Assembly (NCBI GenBank): GCA_036365515.1
Contig: CM070874.1
Span: 20,222,209-20,286,208, forward strand
Length of the DNA: 64,000 nucleotides
Origin: Torymus aiolomorphi
Lineage: Eukaryota; Arthropoda; Insecta; Hymenoptera; Torymidae
Direction: 5' to 3'
In this document: piece by piece, positions 10,581-20,256 of the stretch
Layout of the letters: each line of letters starts with the position of its first letter
Numbering within the stretch: the first letter of the stretch is position 1
Notes under the pieces: model-generated
Seen by the model: only the letters and a program-made list of their open reading frames with translations
Told to the model about the DNA's origin: nothing
The model's database searches: none
Translations under genes and position numbers: made by a program

Positions 10581-11200
10581 AACTAAACATTGATAATAAT
10601 TTATCTTGCACTTGAGAGTCAACTTCATCTATTCCGTGGAAATCTGGCAATATGTATGTTCTTCTTTCTTCCAACATCCATGTCTTTAAAATATAAACAT
10701 TCTGAACTGAACACATTGAATATCCACCTAAAACATGATACGAGCAGGGAATAAATTCCTTGGGAAGTTTCTTCAATGATGGACACCCCAAATCCTCAGT
10801 GTTCTTAATTATTCTAGAAAAAGAAATTAATTACTAAACTGAGAAATAAATAATTGAGTAAGTTATAATGTGCATACTTACTTATTAGGAAATATATTCC
10901 TGAGCCACTCTCTCTTCTGAACTCCCTTTACATAGATTTTTACAGCATTAGTGAGAATGTTGTTGAGAATGTCAGGTACTTGCTCGTAAGGAATTTCTCC
11001 TGAACTCCACAGCATCCCCAGACAGTTATTCTCCAACCATCTGTTCTCACTCTTTTGCTTTCCTGACAGGTAAGAGGTGATTGGAAAAGAAATACAGATG
11101 GAGTAAGATCTTTTTCGAGGGAGATTATGGCAACCTCCTTAAAAATAAACTCTTTCTCATTGCGGCCTTTGAAGCCTTGCACATCTACTATGTACTCCAT
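10579..11200 (-). pseudogene. Left paralogue of the Polinton end gene, two exons, frameshifted
   Basis: Exon 1 starts MEYIVDVQGFKG, closely matching MEYAVDMQGFK of the intact gene at 23180-23698. A 68-bp intron (10881-10814, GTAAGT to TTCTAG) separates it from an exon ending in LLSMFS. A frameshift near 11070 breaks exon 1. Shared features with the right copy are an early D-x-Q-G-F, WSSG, IxVK and a late C-x2-H or C-x3-H followed by C. The fold may be a DnaQ/RNase-H-like nuclease, but that is inference. It points outward towards the left TIR, mirroring the right copy. Met 11221 is an alternative start; 11200 matches the paralogue. Confidence 0.65.
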
Positions 11201-11236
11201 CTTAAATCGGAATGAAATCATAACCTACAATACTTT

Positions 11237-11365
11237 CCTTTATACATTATGCGACAACAACGCCACTAGCGGGAAAAAGAACCGATCGGCGGCGGCTCGC
11301 GAGCGGTAGGCGGACCAATCACAGCTCGGGCGGCTCGGGTGAGGAAACTGAATATAAGCAAGCGA
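11237..11365. promoter_or_regulatory. Bidirectional Polinton promoter (end gene leftward, polymerase rightward)
   Basis: A minus-strand TATAAAG (about 11238-11245) serves the left end gene and AATATAAG (about 11351-11358) serves the polymerase. Between them is a GC-rich core with CGGCGGCTCGCGAGCGGT (11290-11307) and CCAATCACAGCTCGGG (11315-11330). The same core, with one change, precedes the TATA box at 22973. Confidence 0.65.
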
Positions 11366-11440
11366 ACTCGCTCACGAAATCATTCCGTTTGGAAAGTCCT
11401 AGAGGCAACAACAGCTCCAGTGCAACAGCAGCAGTAGTGA

Positions 11441-11520
11441 TAAACAGTGAAAAAAACTCAGTGCAGTAGTGTTAAACAGTGAAAAAACTCAGTGCAGTAG
11501 TGTTAAACAGTGAAAAAAAA
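11441..11520 (+). repeat. Tandem repeat in the polymerase 5' leader
   Basis: About two and a half copies of a 31-32 bp unit (AAACAGTGAAAAAACTCAGT then GCAGTAGTGTT). It lies between the presumed transcription start and the ATG at 11599. No upstream ATG precedes the coding start inside it. Confidence 0.8.
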
Positions 11521-13299
11521 ACTTCGTGCGTGTGTACAAGACTTTGAAAGACCCTGTGATAAAAAGTGTGTGTATAAGATTTTACAAGACTTTATAAAAT
11601 GGATCCACATCTTGTGATGACTGTGCAAACGCTATGGAAGGCATTGGAGAGTGCCAGAAATGGAACAGCTGACAGTGCTGACATACAACGATTCCTCGAT
11701 TGTATTCCTCACACTCTGGTAAGGATAGAAACATTGATGAATTCGTCATCCTTGAAACCACCTGAGAAGAGAATATATCAGACATCCTATGGCCAAATAC
11801 TCAGCATTCAGAGGATGCTCAAAGTTTGTCACAAGAGAGGTGGAGAATTACATCAACCTGCTGTGACTGCTGATGATGGTGAGAATACATCTAATGTTAC
11901 TAACAATGCTGAGAGTGTAACTTGGGATGATGGAATATCAGCATTCCAAAACAATATTAGAAGTGGTATTATAACCAACGTGAGACATCTTGATGTTACC
12001 ACCTTCATGACTGATATTGCTACTCTATTTCAACTCAAAATCAAAGAAGCTTTGAAAGAACACAACGCATTGAAAGTAGATACAGTTCTTGCAGCAGAAT
12101 TTAGCATTGTCAAGAATGACGAGGAAGTGATTGAAATTAAATATTTCAATACAAAGAGTCAACCAATATTTCAAACCACTGATTTGAAAGAGTGGTTTGC
12201 AACTCATGTGAAACAACCTATCGAACGCGACATGGAAGAGTTCCAGGAACGTGACAGTGGTTGGACTCTAAGATCAATATTGAACATAACCATCAATATA
12301 AAAAAACTACAACCGTTGTATGCTGGTTCATACATTGAATTACCAAAGGTAATACAAAACAAGAAAGCATATGTAGACGTGAAAAACAATGATAATAAAT
12401 GTTTTATGTGGGCTATACTATCGGCCTTACATCCAGCTAATGGTCATGTGTATAGAGTAAGCAATTATACACCATTTGAAAATGAGCTGAACTTCAAAAA
12501 AATTGACTTTCCTGTGCCACCACAACAGATCTCAAGATTTGAGAAGCAGAATGATGTTTCCATCAACTTATTCATGCTTAGTCATACAGGTAAGAGCTAT
12601 GAAACTACAACTTGTCATTTTTTTATTGACAACAGAAAAAAAAGAGAAACATGTAAATTTACTCTTAATCCAAGATGATTATTCTGAAAAACCAGAAACA
12701 CATGTTCCACGATTTCATTACGTATGGATTAAAAATTTATCTGCTCTTATTTTTTCTCAAGTATCAAAGCATTCAAATAAGAAATATGTATGTGATCGTT
12801 GTCTGCACTACTTTCACAAGGTGGATGTACTAAAAGCTCATGAAGTTGACTGCTCACAAATGAATAAATGTAAAATAGTTCTACCACAGTCAGATAAAGA
12901 TAAGATATTAGAATTTAAGAATTTTAGTCATAAAGAGCATGTTCCAATAGTGGTATATGCAGACTTTGAGTGTGTTCTCACACCTGTAGAAGATGAGCGT
13001 GCATATCAAGAGCATGAACCATTCAGTGTACGGTTCTACGTTCAACATGCTCACGATAAATCAAAGTCAAAGTACTACAACTATAGAAAGAAGACTGAAC
13101 ATGAAGAAAATCATGCAAAATAGTTTGTAGAACAACTTCACCAATTGGCTAACGAATTAGAAGAGATGCACAAGAATCCTCTACCAATGACGAATGTTGA
13201 TGAAAAGGCATTTAGAGATGCTAGATTAGGTCATATCTGCGAAAAACTCTTCACCGCTAAAGACAAGAAGGTCAGAGATCATTGTCATCTCACTAGAAG

Positions 13300-13362
13300 G
13301 TAAGATTACTCTTTTAATAATATTTCTTACAAAAAAGCAATAACTGACAATTTTTTTTCTAG
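13300..13362 (+). other. Spliceosomal intron 1 of the polymerase
   Basis: GTAAGA donor and TTTTTTTTCTAG acceptor, 63 bp. Removing it restores the conserved DHCH-to-AAHNSCN spacing of the EndoVII-like module, so the boundaries are well supported. Confidence 0.85.
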
Positions 13363-14029
13363 ATACCTAGGAGCAGCCCATAACAGTTGTAATCTCAACT
13401 ATCAGGACTCAAGAACAATTCCAGTCGTTTTTCGTAATCTAAGTGGATACGACTCACATCTATTCATCAAAGAGCTTGCCAATACCTTCAAAGGCACAAT
13501 AATTTTGATTCCTGAGAATAAAGAAAAATACATTTCCTTTACAAAGACAGTGGATGGCAGCATAATTAGTTTCCGATTCATTGACTCTTTTCGCTTCATG
13601 CCATCTTCGCTGGACAAATTGGCATCCTATCTAGAGAATTTGGACATTGTGGAGAAAGAATTCCAAAATGAATATTCTCCAATGCAAATTGAGCTTCTGA
13701 AACGAAAAGGAGTGTTTCCATACGATTACATTTCTTCTTTGAGCAAACTTGATGTTACAACATTGCCTGAGAAAGACTCTTTTTACAATAAATTGTACGA
13801 TAGCAACATAAATGATGACGAGTACAACCATGCTCAAAAAGTTTGGATGAGTTTCAATGTTAAGACCTTGGGTGAGTACTCGGACATCTATTTGAAGACT
13901 GATGTGCTCTTGTTGGCTAATGTTTTCGAAGATTTTCGAAACAACTGTATGGAAGCCTACGACTTGGATCCTGCTCACTATTATACCACTCCTGGTCTTA
14001 CATGGGATGCCATGCTAAAGTATACTCAG

Positions 14030-14101
14030 GTACATTTTTTATTATTAGTTTAATTCAAATTTACATTTCAATATTTATAACTAATTTTTTTCTCTTTACA
14101 G
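14030..14101 (+). other. Spliceosomal intron 2 of the polymerase
   Basis: GTACAT donor and TTCTCTTTACAG acceptor, 72 bp. It separates exo III and the AMLKYTQ segment from LLTDIDMLLFVERG, which are adjacent in this family. Confidence 0.85.
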
Positions 14102-15517
14102 ATCAAACTGGAACTATTGACTGACATTGATATGCTGCTTTTTGTTGAGCGAGGTATTCGAGGTGGTATTAGCCAGTGTTCTAACAGATATGCCAAAGCT
14201 AATAATCATTATATGGAAGAAGATTATCATCCAGAGCAAGAGTCAAAGTACATAATGTACTATGACATAAATAATTTATATGGATGGGCAATGACTCAAT
14301 CTCTTCCATATGGAGGATTCAAATGGGTTGAGGATATAAGTGACTATAACTTCTTCATGGTTGCCGATGGCAGCTCTACTGGATATATTCTCGAAGTTGA
14401 CCCTGAGAACCCCAAGGAAATTCGTGACACGCACAAGGACCTACCTTTCTGCCCGGAACATCAAGCACCACCAGGCACAAAGCAGGACAAACTATTGAAA
14501 ACACTCTATGCCAAAGAGCGGTATGTCATACATTACGTTGCTCTGAAACAGGCGTTGAAATACGGTCTTTGTCTAAAGAAGATACACAGAGCATTACAAT
14601 TTAATCAGAAACCATGGTTGAAGCCATACATTGATCTTAACAGTGAGAAACGAAAAAATGCAAAGAATCAGTTTGAAAAGATGTTGTTCAAACTTTTTAA
14701 TAACGCAGTGTATGGTAAAACCATGGAAAATGAGCGTAAGAGAGTGGATGTCAAGTTGGTTGATCCTTGAGAGAAGCGGTATGGTGCTGAGATGTACATT
14801 GCTCAACCCAACTTTTATAGCTGTGCAGTATTCGAAGAGATTCTTGTAGCCATCCAACTTTCTCGCACAAAGATTAAGATTTGTAAACCAATCTACATTG
14901 GTCTCTCAGTATTGCACTTGTCAAAGATTGATATACCGCTTTCACTATGAATATATGCAAGATCGAGTTGGAGACAAGTCTAAACTCCTATACACAGACA
15001 CAGATAGCCTTGTCTATGAAATTAGAGAGGTCAACATGTATGAGTTGATGAAGGCTGACCTCAACGAGTTCGACACCTCTGACTACCCTCCCAATAACCA
15101 GTTTAACATCCCACTGGTAAACAAGAAGGTGGTTGGGCTTATGAAAGATGAGGCCAATGGAAAAATCATAACAGAGTTTGTGGGCCTCAGGAGCAAAATG
15201 TACTCTGTAAAAATACAAGGCTCCAACACAATCAAAAAAGCCAAAGGAGTTAAGACACCAGTAGTCAAATCTACTATCACCTTTGAAGACTATCTCTCAT
15301 GCTTGCGAAATAACACCACCAAAATGTGTTAGCAAAATAACATTCGCAGCAGGCTCCACGTCTTACGCTCTGAGAAGCAGAAGAAGATAGGCTTGAGTCC
15401 CCATGATGACAAAAGATGTCTGCTACCAAACCAGACAGACACCTTACCATGGGGACACTCCTCATGTGATGAGATGTTGGAGGAAGAGGAGGAGAGGAGC
15501 CACCAAGAAAGAGGTTA

Positions 15518-15614
15518 AGAATCACCAATTAATCAAAGTGTTGCTCCACTCATCAATTATTTTTAGTATTAGATTTGTAAATATTCTAAATAGAAAATTA
15601 AGTTTGTAAGTAAA
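15518..15614 (+). other. Polymerase 3' UTR, proximal part
   Basis: AT-rich sequence between the polymerase terminator codon and the structured RNA motif. No separate feature seen. An AATAAA occurs later, at about 15747. Confidence 0.5.
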
Positions 15615-15693
15615 AAAGAAGTAAACGGGGAGGTAGTTTTACTTGGTGTACCTCAGAGGCGAGAGCGATGGTTGGAGCTCTCTCCACTTCTTT
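15615..15693 (+). ncRNA. Conserved three-helix RNA motif in the polymerase 3' UTR (copy 1)
   Basis: Three helices form a three-way junction: P1 AAAGAAGT (15615-15622) with ACTTCTTT (15686-15693); P2 GAGGTA (15630-15635) with TACCTC (15649-15654); P3 GAGAGC (15661-15666) with GCTCTC (15677-15682), capped by GATGGTTGGA. The P2 loop ends in TTGGTG. The same architecture lies at 23704-23796 with unrelated P1 and P3 sequences but the same P3 loop and the same TGGTGTACCTCA. I do not recognise it as a known ribozyme or riboswitch. Role is unknown; 3'-end processing, stability, export or packaging are possible. Confidence 0.7.
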
Positions 15694-15818
15694 AAAAAAA
15701 GAAAATTATTTTGAAGTATTACATATATTAGTTTTCTAAATGAATGAATAAACTATGTTTTTTATAAAATATACAAATTTATTTATTATTCATTATTTTT
15801 AAAAATATACATGTTTAT

Positions 15819-16734
15819 TTATAAATTATTTTTATCAATCCAATTATTGTATGAGCTATCAAATCCAAGCCATTTAACATAAATTTGATTACCACGTCTC
15901 TTTAATACTTTTTCCACTAAGTAAACATCTAGATACTTGGCCTTTGATAACTCTTGCTCATAGAAACCTCCTGAGATTGGTTTATCTCTGTAATCCTTCA
16001 AATGGTAAGTTGTTGGGTTTGTAGATGTTATACGTCTTACTGTAAATATTTCAGTTGTCCAATTCGGTGTGTAACCCTTTTCGAAAGCATGCTTCATTCT
16101 ACTTACACGAACCTTGTCTCCAACCTTGAATCTTGACTTTTTCATTGGTTTACGTTCCTATGTAAACTTCTGCAAAATTTGGCTCGTATTAGTTTTTGTA
16201 ACATCTTTGGGTTTCATACCGATAGTTCGATGTTTTCTATTATTGTATGATGCAATCAGTTCAGGTAAGATATCTATCTATTTGTAGTTTCCACGAAGAC
16301 TAAATTTTTTCCACATCGCATTTTTGAGAGTATGATTATAACGTTCACAAATAGATGCTTTGAGATTACTGTAGGTAGAGTAAAGATTAATTATATAGTT
16401 TTGCATAAGACTCTCAAACTTTGCATTGTACAACTCTTTACCTTGATCAGTATGTAGATTCTTGTAGGCTTTCGACCTTCTATCAAGATTGATTTCATGG
16501 CGTTTGAAACATTTTCTCCAGTTTTATTCTGTATTGGTATGACCCAAGCAAACTTTGAGAAAACATCATAACTGTAAGCAGGTATTTGTAACCTTTGTTC
16601 TCTCGTTAGTATGGTTGCATCTCTACGAGATCAGCTTGCCATGTCTCATCCAAACCTCGTATGTCATACTTTCTACGAGGATAATTTCTCCTTGCAGGTT
16701 TGTGAAGTTCCTCAACCAATCTTTCATGTTCCAT
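15819..16734 (-). pseudogene. Polinton integrase (DDE, retroviral type) with C-terminal chromodomain
   Basis: This would catalyse insertion of the element. The start ATG is at 16734. The core carries the first Asp in ETWQADLVEM (about 16640), the second in HTDQGKE (about 16450) and the Glu in ERYNHTLK (about 16340). A KVGDKVRVSR segment (about 16120) follows, then a chromodomain ending VKWLGFDSSYNNWIDKNNL (about 15930-15819). In-frame TAA after EMQPY, a one-base deletion shortly after it, and TAG codons after GNYK and just before the KSRFKVGD segment inactivate it. It is the last of the minus-strand run ATPase, 298-aa protein, 116-aa protein, integrase. Confidence 0.88.
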
Positions 16735-16744
16735 GCTCGTAGAA

Positions 16745-17095
16745 TTAATGATTGATTAGCTGTGCCATAGCCTCTTTTATAGTCAAAATATCATCCTTGA
16801 TTTTGTTAAATTCAACATCAATTTCATCTCTGTGGTTTTCTACTATTATATCCAAGTCATCTAGACTACTTCTAAGTCTTGTAGTTATATCAATCATTCC
16901 TTGAATTTCTATTTGAATAATTTTTTGTAAAGTCTCTAAATTTACAACATCTTTTGGTTGTTGAGGATCAGCAACATTGCATAATTTTTTTTCCATATCA
17001 TACTGGCCATCGACAGTGAGTTTGTAGCCAATTCCAGGTGGACCTCGACTACCTTTAGCTTGGTTTAGATTATGTCCAAACACGTCGACACTCAT
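16745..17095 (-). CDS. Polinton coiled-coil protein with GPPG stretch, 116 aa
   Basis: Intact frame. The N-terminus (MSVDVFGHNL) leads to GSRGPPGIGYKLTVDGQYD, a short collagen-like and turn-rich segment, then KKLCNVADP and a long helical region with heptad-like hydrophobics (LETLQKIIQIEIQGMIDI to LTIKEAMAQLI). The layout resembles a short trimeric fibre or tail-type virion protein, which is inference from composition only. Related proteins are common in insect Polintons. It lies 31 bp downstream of the 298-residue gene and 10 bp upstream of the integrase start. Confidence 0.65.
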   Translation of the reverse strand: MSVDVFGHNLNQAKGSRGPPGIGYKLTVDGQYDMEKKLCNVADPQQPKDVVNLETLQKIIQIEIQGMIDITTRLRSSLDDLDIIVENHRDEIDVEFNKIKDDILTIKEAMAQLINH

Positions 17096-17126
17096 GATGA
17101 GAATAACAATGAACTATCGAAACGTC

Positions 17127-18023
17127 TCAGTATATATAGCCTCCTTCACGTAGCTCTTCTATTATTGAGTGAATCTCATTGGTATGACTATGATTCCCTG
17201 CAGATCGCTCAGCCATAAGTAAGCGAAGTCGTTCAACCAATTCATTTGGATCATCCCAGTAAACATAGTCCATTCTACTCATATGTCGTCTGGCGACTTT
17301 ATATTTAGGTAAAGATCCACCAGACTTATTTTTTGTGAGCTTGAACATTGGAGTAATATACTTATTAAACTTTTTACTATTGTAAGCCTCAATAGCTTCA
17401 TTTGGATGATTATGTTTTTTGTGTACACTTGATATTTCCAAAATTTTGCGATAATTGCTCAAATCTGCTTTCTTTACATATTCTGAATTGGGATTCTTCA
17501 TAATAAGTAACTCCATGAGACCTTTGGTTTTGGGAAAAGTTGCTTCATCCACCCTCACATTGTTTTTATCAAAAGTAAGCAATGAATTACCCATAGAATA
17601 ACTGTCATTATTCTTAGGTACACCATAAAGTCGATCTAAATCCTCTGATTTAAACTCAAATAATTGAAGATATCCATCCTCACTATCACTAGTGTTCAAA
17701 CTCTCATTGAGTATTGTTTTATCTTTATCCTGGCTGGCATCAGTTTCAAAGTCTCCTTCATTATCCTCACTGGAGTTGTCATTGAAAACTTTGTTTTGTT
17801 CGTTAATATTGGAAAGTTCCGGAACCAACTTGGTTTGGTGGTTTTTCTTTGTCTCGATTACAAGTTTTTCAAGAGGATCGACGATAGGTTTGAATGTTTC
17901 ATGAAGCATCTTTTCTACATTCTCTTTACCAAATTTTATCAATCTATATTTATGTTTGATGGCGTTTCGGGCTTGCACGAGCTGCATCAATACATTTTTC
18001 TCTCTTTGGAAATCGGCCATCAT
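17127..18023 (-). CDS. Polinton-associated protein of unknown function, 298 aa
   Basis: Intact frame. The N-terminal 60 residues are helical and charged (FQREKNVLMQLVQARNAIKH). An acidic Ser/Asp-rich linker follows (NSSEDNEGDFETDASQDKD). The C-terminal part has a basic segment (SGGSLPKYKVARRHMSRM) and a conserved-looking YVYWDDPNELVERLRLLMAE followed by IHSIIEELREGGYI. I recognise this C-terminus as recurring in Polinton-like elements next to the ATPase and integrase, but no function is known to me. The start ATG is 36 bp past the end of the ATPase frame. Being undamaged among broken neighbours is notable. Confidence 0.7.
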   Translation of the reverse strand: MMADFQREKNVLMQLVQARNAIKHKYRLIKFGKENVEKMLHETFKPIVDPLEKLVIETKKNHQTKLVPELSNINEQNKVFNDNSSEDNEGDFETDASQDKDKTILNESLNTSDSEDGYLQLFEFKSEDLDRLYGVPKNNDSYSMGNSLLTFDKNNVRVDEATFPKTKGLMELLIMKNPNSEYVKKADLSNYRKILEISSVHKKHNHPNEAIEAYNSKKFNKYITPMFKLTKNKSGGSLPKYKVARRHMSRMDYVYWDDPNELVERLRLLMAERSAGNHSHTNEIHSIIEELREGGYIY

Positions 18024-18058
18024 TGTATTAATGTTTTAACTTGACTGATGATATTATT

Positions 18059-18791
18059 TTACTTTGCAGCTATATTTATAGCAAAACAGTCAAAACCCTT
18101 TCGATATCTCCCATTATTAATGTTTCTATCTTTATCAATGGTAAGAAATCCATGACTATCATCTCTCCAACACTTGGAACATAAGTCTTTGAATTGGATA
18201 TAAGTCATGCCAGTGTTTACATGATCTGCATAAATATGTTTTAAGTTAACATCATCTTGACGAAATAGAACTAAAAAATTAACATTATCTCTTACAAGGT
18301 GTTTAGGTATATGAGCATATGTTTGACATAGATAAAAACAATCAACTTGTTTATGTCTACCCATACAGAAGAAGGCTCGTACATTGTCTTGCTTCTCACA
18401 AGCAATATCATCAAAGACCATAATGGAATTGGGGAGAGCGTGCTCTGGATCAACAACTGTATCATGCTCGCTGAATGGAAAGTATTGTATATCATCTATA
18501 GGTTCCAATAATTCCTGAAGTAATTTATATTTTGCTTGATTTAAAGATTTTGAATAGATATGTACATTCTCGAATCTTACACCATTGGAATGTGTAATGA
18601 GAGCTAGAAGGCTATTAGTCTTACCACAATTAGATGGACCACAGAAAACAGCACGTATACTATCAGGTAATAAATCGCCATGTCGTCTTGGTCGCCTGTC
18701 TTGTTCTACAACAGCATCAATATTAGCTATCGGAAGCTTTGTAGGTTGCTCTTTGAAATCTATTGTGTGTACATCACAACGTTCAGAATAC
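18059..18791 (-). pseudogene. FtsK/HerA-type genome-packaging ATPase, start codon missing
   Basis: This would drive DNA packaging into capsids by ATP hydrolysis. Walker A is FCGPSNCGKTNSLLAL (about 18640-18600), Walker B is SIMVFDDIA (about 18420) and a downstream YLCQTYAHIPKHLVRDN segment matches the family. The frame is open from a TAG just upstream of 18791 to 18059, about 243 codons, which is full length for the family, but has no ATG near its beginning. The start may be lost or may lie in an unrecognised upstream exon. A TATA-like TTTATATAC at about 18821-18829 could serve both this gene and the PLA2 gene. Confidence 0.85.
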
Positions 18792-18799
18792 TACTAGTT

Positions 18800-18867
18800 G
18801 AATAAGTATACATAGAACCCCTTTATATACTTTCATACATCAGTCTCATGCTAGACTTTGAACGATA
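18800..18867. promoter_or_regulatory. Divergent intergenic promoter between ATPase and PLA2 gene
   Basis: Only about 75 bp separate the two divergent genes. CCCTTTATATACTTTCATAC supplies a TATA-like element facing the plus-strand gene. No minus-strand TATA is obvious. Confidence 0.45.
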
Positions 18868-19588
18868 ATGATAATATACGCACGAAAAAGAGGTCGTGGA
18901 TTGGTCAACAATCTCATAAACAGGCTTCCTTTTGAACTTCATATACCTAGCTATCAATACTATGGTCCTGGTACAAAATTAGCTAAACGTTTAGCTCGTG
19001 GAGATCCAGGCATCAATGCCCTTGATTCAGCTTGTAAAGAGCATGATATAGCCTATTCAAAAAATCGTGAAAACACTCAAGCGAGGAACGAAGCCGATAA
19101 AATTTTAGCTGAGAAAGCTTGGAATCGCGTTAATCAAAAGATGCTGGTTTTGGTGAAAAAGCGGCTGCATACGCTGTGACTAATACTATGAAATTAAAAT
19201 CTAGATTCGGTATGGGTTTAAAGCGAAAGAAGAAGGCTACGCTAAGCAGTGTAATTCGAGCTGCTCGTAAATTAGCAATAAAAGGTAAATGCAGTAAGAG
19301 TGTTATCGGTACAACTTTGGATCGAGTGAGAGAAGTGGTAAAAGAAGTTGGTGGTAAGGAGAACATACACATTCCTAGAGTCTTACCTATTCCAAAAACG
19401 GCTGATATACTACCTCTCATACCACTGTTTGCAGGATTAAGTGCGGTTAGTGCTCTTGCAGGTGGAGCTGCTGGTATAGCAAAAGCTGTAAACGATTCCA
19501 GAGCTGCTAAGCAGCAGTTGGAAGAAAATAAAAGACATAATAAGACTATAGAGTCCATCGCAATGGGTAAAGGTTTATATCTCAAACC

Positions 19589-20182
19589 TGTTACGTGTGG
19601 ATACACGTATGAATATGAAAAGAACGAAATAAGCAAGGCGTCCGATTACAATATGACGCCGATTAGCAGAAAGCCGCGCGGTGACGGCCGTGGCTTGATG
19701 GTAGCGTTTCTGACTCGCGAGTCGGCGGCTCTGGTTCGATCCCAGGGTCCGTCACTTTTTATTATTAAAAGTTGCGATAGCTCACTCGTAACATTTTGGC
19801 GCCCAACTGAGGGGCCGGTAGCTAAACTGCGCCGGAACCCACGAGAGATAAAGAAGAGTCTCATGGATAATTAATTTCACTGTGCTTTGTGCCAGTTCCA
19901 CGAGGTCCGAGCAGCGCATATGGAGCCGATAAAGAAGATTTCATCGACGAGGATGTCGATTTTCTGAGCCCTGGAAGTGTTACGTGTGGATACACGTACG
20001 AATATGAAAAGCACGAAATAAGCAAGGCGTCCGATTACAATATGACGCCGATTAGCAGAAAGTCGCGCGGTGACGGCCGTGGCTTGATGGTAGCGTTTCT
20101 GACTCGAGAGTCGGCGGCTCTGGTTCGATCCCAGGGTCCGTCATTTTTTATTATTAAAAGTTGCGATAGCTCACTCGTAACA
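19589..20182 (+). mobile_element. TRIM: miniature LTR retrotransposon with tRNA-like LTRs
   Basis: Two 205-bp LTRs (19589-19793 and 19978-20182), each TGTTACG...CGTAACA, flank 184 bp of internal DNA. The internal part starts TTT and then TGGCGCCCAAC (from 19797), matching the complement of tRNA-Lys 3' ends as a primer-binding site. AACC flanks both sides (19585-19588 and 20183-20186) as target duplication. I count five differences between the LTRs (about 2.4%). No gag or pol is encoded, so it depended on another element. It interrupts the PLA2 gene. Confidence 0.88.
19681..19760 (+). promoter_or_regulatory. tRNA-like fold and Pol III-type boxes inside the TRIM LTR
   Basis: GTGACGG (19681-19687) pairs with CCGTCAC (19749-19755) like an acceptor stem. 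Inside are an A-box-like TGGCTTGATGG, an anticodon-arm-like CTGACTCGCGAGTCGG and a T-arm TCTGG-TTCGATC-CCAGG with a perfect B box GGTTCGATCCC. TTTTT, a Pol III terminator, follows directly. The second LTR has the same layout at about 20070-20149. Two extra bases between T arm and acceptor make it unlike a true tRNA. Confidence 0.6.
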
Positions 20183-20256
20183 AACCATACAAGCAGGGTT
20201 TCGGACTCTACCTCAAACCTTGGAAAGGAGAAGGATTAACAAAGAAAAATTCTCGC

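Larger units (their letters stand above)
11599..15517 (+). pseudogene. Protein-primed family B DNA polymerase (Polinton POLB), degenerate
   Basis: This would replicate the element by protein priming. An N-terminal extension (to about 12370) precedes CFMWAILSALHP, a zinc-finger-like CDRC...H...C (about 12800), exo I YADFEC (about 12957), an EndoVII-like VRDHCH...AAHNSCN module (about 13275-13400), exo II SGYDSHLF, exo III KTDVLLLANVF, motif A YDINNLYGW (about 14262), motif B NNAVYGK (about 14700) and motif C YTDTDS (about 14990). Two GT-AG introns lie at 13300-13362 and 14030-14101. Lesions are a frameshift in an A8 run near 12640, TAG at 13121, TGA at 14768, a frameshift near 14930 and TAG at 15330. 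Catalytic aspartates remain. The frame ends at TAA 15515-15517. Confidence 0.92.

Noticed and set aside
15615..15693. Hammerhead, HDV-like or twister ribozyme
   Set aside because: The core sequences of those ribozymes (for example CTGATGA with GAAA) are absent; the fold is three-way but unlike them.
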